A stretch of DNA of 64,000 nt from NCBI RefSeq assembly GCF_002803605.1, contig NZ_PHRG01000003.1, forward strand, positions 186,001 through 250,000, given 5' to 3'. Shown here one piece after another: positions 19,672-30,110 of the stretch. The stretch's first letter is position 1; each line of letters starts with the position of its first letter. The stretch comes from Acinetobacter pseudolwoffii. Its GTDB lineage: Bacteria > Pseudomonadota > Gammaproteobacteria > Pseudomonadales > Moraxellaceae. The notes below the pieces were generated by a model. That model ran no database searches and was not told the DNA's origin. It saw only the letters and a list, made by a program, of their open reading frames with translations. Both the position numbers and the translations under genes were made by a program.

Positions 19672-20721
19672 GTGATTACTGTTGGTATTGTCGGTGGTAC
19701 AGGTTATACAGGCGTTGAATTGTTGCGTCTTTTGCTACGACACCCAAATGTACAGGTGAATGTACTAACATCACGTACCGAAAATGGTCGCCGTGTAGAT
19801 GATATGTTCCCAAGCTTACGCGGACATACCGATCTTCAATATTCAGATTTAAATATCGATGAACTTAAAAAATGTGATGTCGTGTTCTTTGCAACGCCGC
19901 ATGGTGTCGCAATGAAACATGCCGAAGCGCTTGTGGCTGCAAAGACCAAAGTCATTGACCTGGCTGCAGATTTCCGTTTACAAGATCTGCAACAGTTTGA
20001 AAAATGGTATGGCATGCAACATGCTTGCCCAGAACTGTTGAAAGACTCTATTTACGGTTTATCTGAATTGAATCGTGAACAAATTAAACAGGCCAATGTA
20101 GTTGGAAACCCGGGTTGTTATCCAACCACGGTTCAGTTGGGGCTGGCGCCAGTATTAACATCAAGTGACGCATTAGTGAAACCTGAAAGCATTATTATTG
20201 ATGCGAAATCAGGTGTGTCGGGTGCAGGTCGTAAAGCAAGCTTGGGCGGCATCTATACTGAAAATGCCGATAACTTTAAAGCCTATGGCGTAGCAGGTCA
20301 CCGCCATCACCCTGAAATTGTCGAAGCCCTGGAAAATATCTCAGGTCAAAAAGATGTGTTTGATCACATTTTATTTGTTCCGCATTTGGTGCCAATGATC
20401 CGTGGTATGTTGTCGACCATCTACATCGATCTCACTGAAGCAGGACAAGCAGCAGATTTACAGGCATTGTATGAACAGTTCTATGCCAATGAAACTTTTG
20501 TCGATGTCATGCCAGCAGGCAGCTCACCAGAAACCCGTTCAGTGCGTGGTGCCAATCAGTTGCGTATAGCCTTGTACAAGCCGCAACCGACCAAGCTGGT
20601 AGTCCTGGTTGTACAGGATAACTTGGTGAAAGGTGCAGCAGGTCAGGCCGTACAAAACATGAACCTGATGTTCGGATTTGCCGAAGATGCTGGCTTAAAT
20701 AATATTGGTTTATTACCATAA
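19672..20721 (+). CDS. argC: N-acetyl-gamma-glutamyl-phosphate reductase
   Basis: 349 residues. NADP motif [14 protein letters not shown] at the N-terminus and the active-site Cys in [10 protein letters not shown] are clear. Third step of arginine synthesis. The GTG at 19672 is chosen because GAGG lies eight bases upstream; a GTG two codons earlier is too close to that site. argF is in the same window (25398) but separate. Confidence 0.96.
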   Translation: MITVGIVGGTGYTGVELLRLLLRHPNVQVNVLTSRTENGRRVDDMFPSLRGHTDLQYSDLNIDELKKCDVVFFATPHGVAMKHAEALVAAKTKVIDLAADFRLQDLQQFEKWYGMQHACPELLKDSIYGLSELNREQIKQANVVGNPGCYPTTVQLGLAPVLTSSDALVKPESIIIDAKSGVSGAGRKASLGGIYTENADNFKAYGVAGHRHHPEIVEALENISGQKDVFDHILFVPHLVPMIRGMLSTIYIDLTEAGQAADLQALYEQFYANETFVDVMPAGSSPETRSVRGANQLRIALYKPQPTKLVVLVVQDNLVKGAAGQAVQNMNLMFGFAEDAGLNNIGLLP

Positions 20722-20739
20722 GAAACGTATTAGAACTTC

Positions 20740-20771
20740 ACACACATTTAGATTTGGATTTAAATGTGTGT
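20740..20771 (+). terminator. Possible terminator after argC
   Basis: ACACACATTTA / TAAATGTGTGT stem with a ten-base loop. The T tract is poor, so it may be an mRNA-stabilising hairpin rather than a full terminator. Confidence 0.45.
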
Positions 20772-20798
20772 CTTGAATAAAGCAAACAAGAGATCAAA

Positions 20799-21548
20799 AT
20801 GCCGAATAACGAGTCAAATACGACCATTCCTCAGGAACCAGCTGCAAAAAAATCTTTGATGAAAGGCAATACGCCCTTGGTCATTGGTGCGGCTGTATTG
20901 ATCTTGAGTAGTGGTGTGCTCGGATATACCGTAGGACACCGTCAGGGTTTGACTGCGGCGGGTTATGATGCAGATGCAGAGCAACTGGTCGATGTGGTAC
21001 AGACACAAAAAGCCAGTCTGGAAACATTAAATAAGAATCTGAATACTGCGGTTCAGGAGCGTGATCTGGCGGTGAGTAATGCCAATGATCTCTATCTGGC
21101 CATGACCAAGGCGCGTGATGAACAGGTGCAGGCTGAAAGTGTCGGAACCATTTATCGCGAGGTCTTACGTCAGCGTGGCGGTTTGGCTTTGGCCGTGCAA
21201 AACCTGTCGATTAAGCCTTTGCCTGAAAATGCCTTTGAATATCAGATTGATCTGGTTCAAGTTAGTCCGGGCAAAAGTCGTGCCTCAGGGAGTATTGAAT
21301 TACGCTTGATTAAAGGGACTGAAATTCTGGTGGTGCCACTGGAAGACAAAAACTTTAATTTTGAAAATTATGAGCGTTTAACCGGTCGCTGGAGCATGCC
21401 AAAAGGCTTTAAGCCAGAATTTATTGAGATACGTCTCAGCGGTGCCAAACCGGTGATCCGTCGTTTTAGCTGGGAACAGGGCAAAGCAGTTGAAAATCAA
21501 TCTGCCGCCTTGTCAGAAATTCCGAAAACCGAAGCAAATGCAAATTAA
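20799..21548 (+). CDS. Membrane-anchored coiled-coil protein, possibly DUF6776
   Basis: 249 residues. One transmembrane helix at about 28-46 (PLVIGAAVLILSSGVLGYTV), then a coiled coil (about 60-110) and a beta-rich C-terminal domain ending in FSWEQGKAV. Topology suggests a cytoplasmic N-terminus and periplasmic domain. It lies 19 bases before clpS but is probably unrelated in function. Family name is tentative. Confidence 0.65.
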   Translation: MPNNESNTTIPQEPAAKKSLMKGNTPLVIGAAVLILSSGVLGYTVGHRQGLTAAGYDADAEQLVDVVQTQKASLETLNKNLNTAVQERDLAVSNANDLYLAMTKARDEQVQAESVGTIYREVLRQRGGLALAVQNLSIKPLPENAFEYQIDLVQVSPGKSRASGSIELRLIKGTEILVVPLEDKNFNFENYERLTGRWSMPKGFKPEFIEIRLSGAKPVIRRFSWEQGKAVENQSAALSEIPKTEANAN

Positions 21549-21566
21549 GTGTGAAATATAAATCTT

Positions 21567-21980
21567 ATGCCAAGCAATAAACGTCAAATGTGTTTAAGTG
21601 ATATCAAAAATTCTTTTTATGAATCTGGAATTGTTGATTGGCATATCAGCCCGCATTTAGCAAATGAACCTCTGGAAGGTGATGATTCTGACCTTGCTGT
21701 GCAGACTGCACCGCCAGAACTGAAACGTCCGCCCTTATATGCTGTCGTTTTAATGAACGACGACTATACCCCGATGGAATTTGTAATTGAAATTTTACAA
21801 CAATACTTTGCAATGAATCTTGACCAAGCTACACAAGTAATGCTAACTGTACATTATGAAGGAAAGGGTGTAGCTGGGGTCTATCCTCGAGACATTGCGG
21901 AAACCAAAGCGAACCAAGTCAATAATTATGCTCGATCACAAGGTCATCCATTACTTTGCCAAATAGAGCCTAAAGATTAA
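21567..21980 (+). CDS. clpS: ClpS, N-end rule adaptor for ClpAP
   Basis: 137 residues from this ATG. The conserved core begins [20 protein letters not shown], with the N-degron pocket residues NDD and a downstream VHYEGKG segment. Delivers N-degron substrates to ClpA, which is encoded next. The start is uncertain: an in-frame ATG at 21588 would give 130 residues, and neither has a strong ribosome site. Confidence 0.94.
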   Translation: MPSNKRQMCLSDIKNSFYESGIVDWHISPHLANEPLEGDDSDLAVQTAPPELKRPPLYAVVLMNDDYTPMEFVIEILQQYFAMNLDQATQVMLTVHYEGKGVAGVYPRDIAETKANQVNNYARSQGHPLLCQIEPKD

Positions 21981-21989
21981 GGGGGTTAC

Positions 21990-24266
21990 ATGCTCAGTCG
22001 TCAATTAGAAGTATCACTACGTTTGGCTGTCAGCATGGCTCGTCAAAAGAGACATGAGTTCCTGACCGTAGAACATTTATTATTAGCCTTACTTGACAAT
22101 GACTCTGCCGTAAATGCGCTTAAAGCATGTGGCGCAGACATTATCGTGTTGCGCAAGGAATTAGAAGAATACGTAGAACAGCATACCCCTAAGCTTGGTG
22201 AAAATAGTGATCAGGCACCACACCCAACAGAAAGTTTTGACCGGATCTTGCAGCGCGCGATTTTTCACGTGCAATCTAGCGGTGGTGATCGGACTGTAGA
22301 AGGTGCTGATATTCTGGTTGCGATGTATTCTGAGCGTGACTCATTTGCCGTCTATCTATTGAAACGTCATCAAATTAATCGCCTTACGCTAACTCAGTAC
22401 CTGTCTCATGGTACGCGTAAAGAAGAAGTACAGGGTGAAGAAGAAATTGAAGACCTCGATGGTGAGTCTGCATCTTCAGCCAGTTCAGGTCCGCTTGAAC
22501 TGTATACGACGAATCTCAATATCGAAGCGCAAAAAGGCAAGACCGATCCACTGATTGGTCGTGAAAAAGAAATTGAACGTGCCGCTCAAATTCTGTGCCG
22601 CCGCCGTAAAAACAACCCACTTCTTGTCGGTGATCCGGGGGTCGGTAAAACCTCGATTGCAGAAGGTTTGGCATGGTTGATCGTTAATGGTAAAGCGCCA
22701 AAACCACTCGAAAATGCTGAAATTTTCAGTCTGGATATTGGAGCATTGGTTGCCGGAACAAAATACCGTGGTGACTTTGAAAAACGCCTGAAACAGCTTT
22801 TAAATGCGCTGAAAAAGAAACCTGAAGCTGTGCTGTTTATTGATGAAATTCACATGATTATTGGTGCAGGCTCCAGTATGGGCAGCACCATGGATGCATC
22901 GAATCTGATCAAGCCTGCATTGGCCAATGGCACTTTACGTTGCATTGGTTCAACCACTTTTCAGGAATACCGTCAGGTTTTTGAGAAAGATCATGCTTTG
23001 TCACGCCGTTTCCAGAAAATCGATGTGAATGAGCCATCTATTTCTGAAACCATTGATATCCTACGTGGCCTGAAATCGAAGTTTGAAGATTTCCATCATG
23101 TGCAATATGACGATCAGGCATTGGTATCTGCGGTTGAACTTTCTGCGAAGTTCATCAATGACCGTTTCTTGCCAGATAAAGCCATTGACGTGATTGATGA
23201 AGCAGGTGCGCAGCGCCGTTTAAAAGCTGAACAAGATGACAGTTTGATCACGGTAGAAAACATCGAAGATATCGTGTCGAAAATTGCGCGTATACCACCA
23301 AAAACGGTCTCTAAAGATGACAAGAGCGTACTGGAAAATCTTGAGCGCGATCTGAAACGGGTGGTCTTTGGTCAGGATGAAGCGATCGAAGCTTTAGCGT
23401 CGGCCATTAAACTGTCTCGTGCCGGTTTGAAATCACCCGATAAACCTGTGGGCAGCTTTGTTTTTGCTGGCCCAACCGGTGTCGGTAAAACTGAAGTGAC
23501 CAAGCAGCTGGCTAAGCAGATGGGCGTAGAGCTGGTTCGCTTTGATATGTCCGAGTACATGGAACGCCACGCGGTGTCGCGTTTAATCGGTGCACCTCCG
23601 GGCTATGTCGGTTTTGATCAGGGTGGTTTGTTGACTGATGCGATTCACAAAAATCCACATTGCGTGCTATTGCTTGATGAGATCGAAAAAGCGCATCCAG
23701 ATGTCTTTAACCTGTTATTGCAGATTATGGATCATGGTTCCTTGACTGACAATAACGGACGTAAATCGGATTTCCGTAATGTTGTCCTAGTCCTCACCAC
23801 CAATATTGGTGCTGAAAGTATTTCACGTATTAGCATTGGCTTTATGGAACAGGACAATAGCAACGATAACCAGGAAGCGATGAAGAAAGCCTTCTCTCCG
23901 GAATTCCGTAACCGTCTTGACGGCGTGATTCAGTTCAAGGCATTGCCAAGCAGCATCATTGAAAATGTCGTGGATAAATTCCTGACCGAACTTCAAGCGC
24001 AACTTGATGATAAGAAAGTCATGCTGGAAGTGGATCAGAGTGCGCGTGAATGGATGTCAGAGCAAGGCTATGACCGTTTAATGGGCGCACGCCCAATGCA
24101 GCGTCTGATTCAGGAACACCTGAAAAAACCATTGGCAGAAATGATCCTGTTTGGTGAACTGGCTGAAAATGGCGGTAATGTTGCAGTGTCGGTGAAGAAA
24201 GAAAATGGTAAAGCTGTTGGCTTAAAACTTGAAGTCTTTGAAGACCAGACTGCTGAACCTGCTTAA
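21990..24266 (+). CDS. clpA: ClpA, ATPase subunit of the ClpAP protease
   Basis: 758 residues, normal for ClpA. Clp-N repeats at about 1-145, first AAA module with Walker A GDPGVGKT (about 214), second with Walker A GPTGVGKT (about 493) and Walker B LLLDEIEKAH. The clpS-clpA gap is nine bases with a GGGG ribosome site, so they are one operon. Ends in a terminator. Confidence 0.97.
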   Translation: MLSRQLEVSLRLAVSMARQKRHEFLTVEHLLLALLDNDSAVNALKACGADIIVLRKELEEYVEQHTPKLGENSDQAPHPTESFDRILQRAIFHVQSSGGDRTVEGADILVAMYSERDSFAVYLLKRHQINRLTLTQYLSHGTRKEEVQGEEEIEDLDGESASSASSGPLELYTTNLNIEAQKGKTDPLIGREKEIERAAQILCRRRKNNPLLVGDPGVGKTSIAEGLAWLIVNGKAPKPLENAEIFSLDIGALVAGTKYRGDFEKRLKQLLNALKKKPEAVLFIDEIHMIIGAGSSMGSTMDASNLIKPALANGTLRCIGSTTFQEYRQVFEKDHALSRRFQKIDVNEPSISETIDILRGLKSKFEDFHHVQYDDQALVSAVELSAKFINDRFLPDKAIDVIDEAGAQRRLKAEQDDSLITVENIEDIVSKIARIPPKTVSKDDKSVLENLERDLKRVVFGQDEAIEALASAIKLSRAGLKSPDKPVGSFVFAGPTGVGKTEVTKQLAKQMGVELVRFDMSEYMERHAVSRLIGAPPGYVGFDQGGLLTDAIHKNPHCVLLLDEIEKAHPDVFNLLLQIMDHGSLTDNNGRKSDFRNVVLVLTTNIGAESISRISIGFMEQDNSNDNQEAMKKAFSPEFRNRLDGVIQFKALPSSIIENVVDKFLTELQAQLDDKKVMLEVDQSAREWMSEQGYDRLMGARPMQRLIQEHLKKPLAEMILFGELAENGGNVAVSVKKENGKAVGLKLEVFEDQTAEPA

Positions 24267-24281
24267 TCAATATGAAAAAAT

Positions 24282-24307
24282 AAAACCCGTGCAAGCACGG
24301 GTTTTTT
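24282..24307 (+). terminator. Terminator of clpSA
   Basis: AAAACCCGTG / CACGGGTTTT stem with CAAG loop and T run. Confidence 0.9.
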
Positions 24308-24362
24308 CATGCACTCATATTTTAAATCATCAAATTCATTCATACAGTTCAAAAGACAAATC

Positions 24363-24716
24363 ATGGATATTCAAATTACCAAGCTGCTCACCACTTTTTG
24401 CCTGTTTCTGGTCACGGCATTGATGGAAATTTTAGGCTGTTATTTTCCCTACCTGATTTTAAATCAGGGAAGAAGTCACTGGTTGTGGATTCCGACAGCT
24501 CTGGCTTTGGCGGCTTTCGTTTGGCTACTCACCTTGCATCCGGCTGCTTCTGGACGGATTTATGCCGCTTATGGTGGCATCTATATTTTTTCGGCGCTAA
24601 TGTGGTTGCGCTTCGTTGATCAAGTCACACTGTCACGTTGGGATTTGCTTGGCGGGATGGTAGTAATACTGGGGGCACTGATTATAATTCTACAGCCGCA
24701 AGGTTTGGTGCGTTAG
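24363..24716 (+). CDS. ynfA: YnfA family (UPF0060) small membrane protein
   Basis: 117 residues, four hydrophobic helices. Strong match to Ynf[14 protein letters not shown], then [21 protein letters not shown] and ALMWLRFVD. Related to small multidrug resistance transporters. The ATG at 24363 gives the usual N-terminus; an in-frame ATG at 24309 lies in the clpA terminator and is rejected. Confidence 0.9.
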   Translation: MDIQITKLLTTFCLFLVTALMEILGCYFPYLILNQGRSHWLWIPTALALAAFVWLLTLHPAASGRIYAAYGGIYIFSALMWLRFVDQVTLSRWDLLGGMVVILGALIIILQPQGLVR

Positions 24717-24740
24717 CAGGATATAACAGCAAACCTCATC

Positions 24741-24774
24741 AAAAAGAGGCAGCTATAGCGACCTCTTTGTTTTC
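24741..24774 (+). terminator. Terminator of ynfA
   Basis: AAAGAGG / CCTCTTT stem enclosing the inner palindrome GCTATAGC, followed by GTTTTC. Confidence 0.75.
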
Positions 24775-24820
24775 TTGATGTTTTAATCCTGAATAAAAGC
24801 CAATATCTTATTTCTTTAGA

Positions 24821-25294
24821 CTATTTCAATTTGCAATCTTTCTGGGAAATATCAGTTTTATAGGTTTGTGTTTGCGAGCTCAGGCTGAGCTCGACCTTGT
24901 ATGGGTTTTCAATCTGATAGCGATGCTCAAAGAAAATCTCGCAATTATTGAGCAGATTATTACGGATCATTTTCATCACTTCTTTGCGGCCCAGATCTTT
25001 TTCAAATTGGCTAAAATCCGGTGTGGTGATTAAACCTTTTAATGTGGTTTTATTGGCACTTAACTGTAATTGTTCAATAATTGTATTCTGGTCGATCTGT
25101 AAAGGTAAAGTTCTGGAATCTTCTGCACTGAGTACCGCGAGTAATTCATTCAGTTCAGCTTTTTTCTGAATTTTAAATTTGCTGTCAATAATATTTTTTT
25201 CCTGAAGATATTGATCAAATTCAGAAGCATGAACGGAGAAGGTCGCACTGCTAAAACCTGCCAATAGTGCCAAGGCCCAATATTTATTTTGCAT
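24821..25294 (-). CDS. Exported hypothetical protein
   Basis: 157 residues with a signal peptide (MQNKYWALALLAGFSSATFS, cleavage probably after VHA). Mature part is about 134 residues with two Cys near the C-terminal half (NNCEIFFEH, KDCKLK) that could form a disulfide. I do not recognise the family. Monocistronic between ynfA and argF. Confidence 0.7.
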   Translation of the reverse strand: MQNKYWALALLAGFSSATFSVHASEFDQYLQEKNIIDSKFKIQKKAELNELLAVLSAEDSRTLPLQIDQNTIIEQLQLSANKTTLKGLITTPDFSQFEKDLGRKEVMKMIRNNLLNNCEIFFEHRYQIENPYKVELSLSSQTQTYKTDISQKDCKLK

Positions 25295-25345
25295 TGTATA
25301 ACATCACTTTTTATTCCATTTCAATCATGATTATAAGAGCTGAGA

Positions 25346-25372
25346 CAAAAAAAGCACCAGAGATTGGTGCTT
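25346..25372 (-). terminator. Terminator of argF
   Basis: On the minus strand AGCACCA / TGGTGCT stem, five-base loop, then seven T. Confidence 0.88.
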
Positions 25373-25397
25373 AATTTGTGAAGATTCAGCTTTTAAT

Positions 25398-26318
25398 TTA
25401 GTCTTTTTTCAGATTTTCATTAATCAGGAATTCAACCAGAGCTTTTTGCGCGTGCAAGCGATTTTCAGCTTCATCCCAAACCACGGCATTTTTATGGTCA
25501 AGCAAGTTTTCTGAAATTTCTTCGCCGCGGTGCGCAGGTAAGCAGTGCATAAACAAACAATCCGGATGCGCAAGATCCATCAGGCGTTCATTCACTTGAT
25601 AGTCTGCAAATGCTTTCTCACGGATTTTTTGTTCTTCTTCTTGGCCCATGCTTGCCCAAACGTCAGTCACAATCAGGTCAGCATTCACGGCTGCATCTTC
25701 AGCGGTATCGACCAGTTCAACACAATGCGCAAATTCAGACAGGAATTTTTCTTGTGGTTCATAACCTTTTGGCGCTGCAATTTTCAGATTAAAGCCCCAC
25801 ATGTGTGCTGCTTCAATATATGAATTACACATGTTGTTGCCATCACCGATCCAGGCAACAGTTTTACCTTCGATTGAGCCGCGTTGCTCTACATAGGTCT
25901 GCATGTCAGCAAGTAACTGGCAAGGATGGTGATCATCTGTTAAAGCATTAATCACAGGAACTTTTGAGTAAGATGCAAAACGTTCCACGATATCATGACC
26001 GAAAGTACGGATCATCACGATATCCAGCATGCTTGAGATCACGCGTGCAGAATCTTCAATCGGTTCACCGCGGCCTAACTGGGTATCGCGAGAAGACAGG
26101 AAAATTGCGCTACCACCAAATTGGCTCATGCCAGCTTCAAACGAAACACGCGTACGGGTACTCGATTTCTCAAAAATCATGCCCATCACTTTACCAACAA
26201 ATGGTTGGAACACTTCATTGTTATGCTGTTTGCGCTTAAGCTCAATTGCGCGTTGCAAAATCTGGTTAAGTTCTAAAGTTGATAAATCGCGTAAGGTGAG
26301 AAAGTGACGGAGAGCCAT
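25398..26318 (-). CDS. argF: Ornithine carbamoyltransferase, anabolic
   Basis: 306 residues. Carbamoyl-phosphate motif [10 protein letters not shown] and the ornithine/catalytic motif [10 protein letters not shown] are intact. Makes citrulline in arginine synthesis. Single gene with its own terminator. Confidence 0.95.
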   Translation of the reverse strand: MALRHFLTLRDLSTLELNQILQRAIELKRKQHNNEVFQPFVGKVMGMIFEKSSTRTRVSFEAGMSQFGGSAIFLSSRDTQLGRGEPIEDSARVISSMLDIVMIRTFGHDIVERFASYSKVPVINALTDDHHPCQLLADMQTYVEQRGSIEGKTVAWIGDGNNMCNSYIEAAHMWGFNLKIAAPKGYEPQEKFLSEFAHCVELVDTAEDAAVNADLIVTDVWASMGQEEEQKIREKAFADYQVNERLMDLAHPDCLFMHCLPAHRGEEISENLLDHKNAVVWDEAENRLHAQKALVEFLINENLKKD

Positions 26319-26431
26319 TCGTTACTCCACAATAATTGCCGAAAAACTCGATCAACAATCAGTTGTTGGTTAGTTTAAGAAAAAATACGGAATCGGCTAA
26401 TATACTATAAGCAATGAAAAATGCAAAAAAA

Positions 26432-27079
26432 CTAGACTTTTTGATGACCGTCTAAAAAGCGATCCACACAATAACTGATGTATTTGTCGATTTCCTGATC
26501 ATCTTCTTGTATGGAAATTCCCATCAGGATGCGCCATTCCAGATTGCGCAAAATACCAAAATACAGCTGTGCAGAATATTGCGGATTTTCGCAATGCAGT
26601 AAACCTTGCGCATCTGCCTGTTCTAAAGCCGTGGCAATGGCACTTTGCACATGCACCGGGCCTCGCTCATGAATATGTTGAGCAAGTTCCGGATTGCGCT
26701 GACTTTGTTCCAGCACCAGACGCATAAAGGCCGAGTTTTCAGGTTGCATAATCTGGTGATAAAAATTGAGCAACGTGTGTACTAAATAACTACGAAAATC
26801 CAGTGCCATCAGTTCGATCGGAATACTGATATCTTCAAAAAACTTGATACGACGATAATCGCAAATGGCTTTAAACAAGCCTTCTTTATTGCCAAAGTAT
26901 TTATAGATCGAAGCTTTGGAGCCTCCGGCATGCTGGACGATATCATCCAGAGACACAGCATCATAACCCCGTTCCAGAAACAGCTCGGTTGCACTGATCA
27001 GCAGCGCAATACAACGCTCATGACCACGTTTGGTCTGTGGCAGATCTTTGGCGAGCGGTTCTAGGGCGAGGTCTTGCAT
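26432..27079 (-). CDS. TetR family transcriptional regulator
   Basis: 215 residues. The N-terminal helix-turn-helix is clear (YDAVSLDDIVQHAGGSKASI followed by YKYFGNKEGLFKAI), with an AefR/AcrR-like all-helical ligand domain. It is divergent from prpB with 231 bases between starts, where two perfect palindromes lie. It could control prpBC, but propionate operons are more usually run by GntR or PrpR proteins, so the target is open. Confidence 0.85.
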   Translation of the reverse strand: MQDLALEPLAKDLPQTKRGHERCIALLISATELFLERGYDAVSLDDIVQHAGGSKASIYKYFGNKEGLFKAICDYRRIKFFEDISIPIELMALDFRSYLVHTLLNFYHQIMQPENSAFMRLVLEQSQRNPELAQHIHERGPVHVQSAIATALEQADAQGLLHCENPQYSAQLYFGILRNLEWRILMGISIQEDDQEIDKYISYCVDRFLDGHQKV

Positions 27080-27132
27080 AGGAGATAATACATCAACATG
27101 TCAATAAAGATTGAAACGCCATCATAGCAAAT

Positions 27133-27144
27133 ATATGTACATAT
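27133..27144. promoter_or_regulatory. Palindrome ATATGTACATAT, candidate operator
   Basis: A perfect 12-base palindrome 54 bases before the TetR gene start, in the space shared with prpB. A plausible autoregulatory site, not proven. Confidence 0.35.
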
Positions 27145-27239
27145 TTCATAATTGCACCGCATAAGCGCAGTATTTGCCGGATTAGGTAAAGTAAAACTTA
27201 AAAATTTGACTAAAGTTTTAGAGTATTTGTTCTATCAGA

Positions 27240-27271
27240 TTGTGGAATGAGCAAGCCAAATGAGTATACTC
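27240..27271 (+). promoter_or_regulatory. Possible prpB promoter with palindrome GAGTATACTC
   Basis: TTGTGG (27240-27245) and TATACT (27265-27270) with a long 19-base spacer; the -10 box lies inside the perfect palindrome GAGTATACTC (27262-27271), suiting repressor control. Confidence 0.35.
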
Positions 27272-27310
27272 GAGTTTCAATAATTATAGCCAAGACTGTG
27301 GAAAAGGAAG

Positions 27311-28195
27311 ATGACAGAACAAATGTCTGCAGGTCTAAGATTTAGACAAGCACTTGAAGTCGAGAAACCATTGCAAATTATGGGTACGGTAAATGCCTAT
27401 GCTGCCATGATGGCCAAACAAGTCGGTTATAAAGCCATTTATTTATCAGGTGCGGGTGTCGCGAATTATTCTTATGGTTTGCCTGACCTGGGCATGACCA
27501 GTCTGGATAATGTTCTGGAAGATGTACGCAGGATTACAGAACGTGTTGATACACCTTTATTGGTCGACATCGATACCGGTTGGGGCGGCGCATTAAATAT
27601 TGCCCGCACGATCAAACAGATGATTGCAGCTGGTGCAGCCGCGGTGCATATTGAAGATCAGGTGGCACAAAAGCGTTGTGGTCATCGTCCAAATAAAGAA
27701 ATTGTGTCACAGCAGGAAATGGTCGATCGTATTAAAGCGGCGGTCGATGCGAAAACCGATGCAAACTTTGTGGTCATGGCGCGTACCGATGCGCTACAAA
27801 AAGAAGGCCTGCAAGCGGTGATTGATCGTGCTTGTGCCTGTGTTGAAGCGGGTGCAGATGCAATTTTTGCCGAAGCGATGACCGATATCACTATGTATCG
27901 CACCGTATGCGATGCAGTTGGTGTGCCAGTCTTGGCAAATATTACCGAATTTGGTGATACACCGTATTATACGGTAAATGAGTTGGCAGAGCAGGGTATT
28001 GGCATGGTGCTGTATCCATTATCAGCGACACGTGCCATGCAAAAGGCAGCCCTTGAAGTGATGCGTTCGGTGCGTGAACACGGCACTCAGGTGAATGTGC
28101 TGGATATTATGCAGCAACGCAAAGAACTCTACGAATTTTTAGATTATCACAGCTTCGAAGACACATTAGATAAACTGTTTAAACAGGAGAATTAA
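27311..28195 (+). CDS. prpB: 2-Methylisocitrate lyase
   Basis: 294 residues, isocitrate-lyase superfamily. The catalytic motif KRCGH (Cys123) and metal residues in [11 protein letters not shown] and IEDQ are present. Splits 2-methylisocitrate to pyruvate and succinate, last step of the methylcitrate cycle for propionate. GGAAG lies eight bases upstream of the ATG. prpC follows after four bases. Confidence 0.95.
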   Translation: MTEQMSAGLRFRQALEVEKPLQIMGTVNAYAAMMAKQVGYKAIYLSGAGVANYSYGLPDLGMTSLDNVLEDVRRITERVDTPLLVDIDTGWGGALNIARTIKQMIAAGAAAVHIEDQVAQKRCGHRPNKEIVSQQEMVDRIKAAVDAKTDANFVVMARTDALQKEGLQAVIDRACACVEAGADAIFAEAMTDITMYRTVCDAVGVPVLANITEFGDTPYYTVNELAEQGIGMVLYPLSATRAMQKAALEVMRSVREHGTQVNVLDIMQQRKELYEFLDYHSFEDTLDKLFKQEN

Positions 28196-28199
28196 AAAA

Positions 28200-29339
28200 A
28201 TGGCTGAAGGAAAAGTACTCACCGGCGCAGGATTGCGTGGACAAGTGGCAGGGAAAACTTCACTCTCAACTGTAGGCAAAAGTGGCGCAGGTCTGACCTA
28301 TCGCGGTTATGACGTGCAGGATCTGGCTGAACATTGCCAGTTTGAAGAAGTGGCTTATCTGATTTTCTTTGGCGAACTGCCAACTTCAGAGCAGTTAGTT
28401 GCCTATAAAGCCAAATTAAAATCTTTGCGCACGCTACCTCAAGCCTTAAAAGAAGTGCTAGAGCGTATTCCTGCCGATTCTCATCCGATGGATGTGATGC
28501 GTACTGGCGTGTCGATGCTGGGCAATCTTGAAACTGAACTGTCTTTTGAACAGCAACAGGATATTGCAGACCGTATTCTTGCCACTTTACCGGCAATTAT
28601 CTGTTACTGGTATCGTTATAGTCATGACGGTGTACGTATTGAAGAAAATACCGATGATGATTCAATCGGTGCACAGTTCCTGCATTTATTACGTGGCGAA
28701 AAGCCAAATGAACTGCATGAACAGGTGATGAATGTTTCCTTGATTCTATATGCAGAGCATGAATTTAATGCTTCGACCTTTACGGCGCGTGTATGTGCAT
28801 CGACTTTATCTGACATGCATTCTTGTATTACCGGCGCAATCGGTTCCTTGCGTGGCCCTCTACATGGCGGTGCCAACGAAGCTGCGATGGACATGATCGA
28901 AAACTGGACCTCGCCTGAAGAAGCTGAACGTGAAATGCTGGGCATGCTGGAACGTAAAGAAAAAATTATGGGCTTCGGTCATGCGATTTATAAAGACAAT
29001 GATCCGCGTAATGGCATCATCAAAATCTGGTCTGAGCGTTTAGCCAAAGATGTCGGTGATACGGTACTTTATCCGGTCTCAGTGCGCTGCGAAGAAGTGA
29101 TGTGGCGTGAGAAGAAATTATTCTGTAATGCCGATTTCTTCCATGCTTCGGCTTATCACTTTATGGGCATTCCAACCAAGCTGTTTACCCCGATTTTTGT
29201 CATGTCACGTGTCACAGGTTGGGCAGCACATGTGATGGAACAGCGTGCAGACAACCGTATTATCCGTCCAAGCGCGGATTATACTGGGCCGGAACTGCGT
29301 AAAGTAGTACCGATCGCCGAGCGTTCTACAGCGGCTTAA
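28200..29339 (+). CDS. prpC: 2-Methylcitrate synthase
   Basis: 379 residues, citrate-synthase fold of the short methylcitrate/citrate type. Catalytic residues lie in GPLHGGANEAAM (His) and GFGHAIYKDNDPR (His, plus Asp region). Condenses propionyl-CoA with oxaloacetate. AGGAG is 10 bases upstream, inside the end of prpB. No acnD, prpF or prpD follows: a terminator and a convergent gene come next. Confidence 0.94.
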   Translation: MAEGKVLTGAGLRGQVAGKTSLSTVGKSGAGLTYRGYDVQDLAEHCQFEEVAYLIFFGELPTSEQLVAYKAKLKSLRTLPQALKEVLERIPADSHPMDVMRTGVSMLGNLETELSFEQQQDIADRILATLPAIICYWYRYSHDGVRIEENTDDDSIGAQFLHLLRGEKPNELHEQVMNVSLILYAEHEFNASTFTARVCASTLSDMHSCITGAIGSLRGPLHGGANEAAMDMIENWTSPEEAEREMLGMLERKEKIMGFGHAIYKDNDPRNGIIKIWSERLAKDVGDTVLYPVSVRCEEVMWREKKLFCNADFFHASAYHFMGIPTKLFTPIFVMSRVTGWAAHVMEQRADNRIIRPSADYTGPELRKVVPIAERSTAA

Positions 29340-29361
29340 TATTTATTAATATCTTGAATAA

Positions 29362-29391
29362 AAAATAAGGTCTCAATCGAGACCTTATTTT
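29362..29391. terminator. Bidirectional terminator after prpC
   Basis: A 13-base stem (AAAATAAGGTCTC / GAGACCTTATTTT) with AATC loop. It also abuts the stop of the convergent gene at 29392. Confidence 0.9.
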
Positions 29392-30006
29392 TTATCGACT
29401 TAACAGGACTGGATCTTCAATGCTATAGCCTGTTTCAAAAGGAATCCCCAGATACTTGACTGTCACCAGCGTTTTATTCTGTTTAGGAACTTTATAGGCC
29501 TGACTAATTTTTAGACCTTGCTGATAACTGACCGCTTGATGGGTCGGACTTTTTTGTGAGCCAGATTTGACTTGATATTGATAAGTCCATTTTGGCACTT
29601 TTTCTTGTGGATCGTACCAGGCAGCTGCCGTCCCTGTTGTGGTTTTTAACATTTTAAGTTGTGGCTTTGAACTTTGAATCGGACTCAGTGGAACTAAACG
29701 TTTTTTGATTTTGGCAATGTCCTGATCAAACTTGCGACTGTCTTGGTCATAATCAATACGTTTGGTTTTTGGATTGATATATAAGGAGTTGACCTGAATC
29801 AACTGATTCGGTTTTGCGGATTTAAAATTATAATAATACAGCTGTGGCAAGCGCCCACGACCATCAAGGTAATGACGCATGACATAGAGCTTTTGCTCTT
29901 TGACTTCATAGCCTAGAATTTCAATATTTTGTGGGCCACCGACCGTAGCAAAAGCCAGACTGGGCAAGCCAAGAGGGAGCAGAAACAGCGCAGTTTTAAT
30001 ATTCAT
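29392..30006 (-). CDS. Exported hypothetical protein
   Basis: 204 residues with a signal peptide ending near AFA (about residue 20). The mature part is basic and rich in Lys, Gln and Tyr, with no Cys. Family not recognised. Confidence 0.7.
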   Translation of the reverse strand: MNIKTALFLLPLGLPSLAFATVGGPQNIEILGYEVKEQKLYVMRHYLDGRGRLPQLYYYNFKSAKPNQLIQVNSLYINPKTKRIDYDQDSRKFDQDIAKIKKRLVPLSPIQSSKPQLKMLKTTTGTAAAWYDPQEKVPKWTYQYQVKSGSQKSPTHQAVSYQQGLKISQAYKVPKQNKTLVTVKYLGIPFETGYSIEDPVLLSR

Positions 30007-30110
30007 GGTTATTCTACCCGCAAAAAATAGATTAGCATTTGATCATGCTAATCTATCTTAAAATACAGTAGAAATAATGAAGCTTGTTGCGGCGTAATTA
30101 TAAAACTAGA

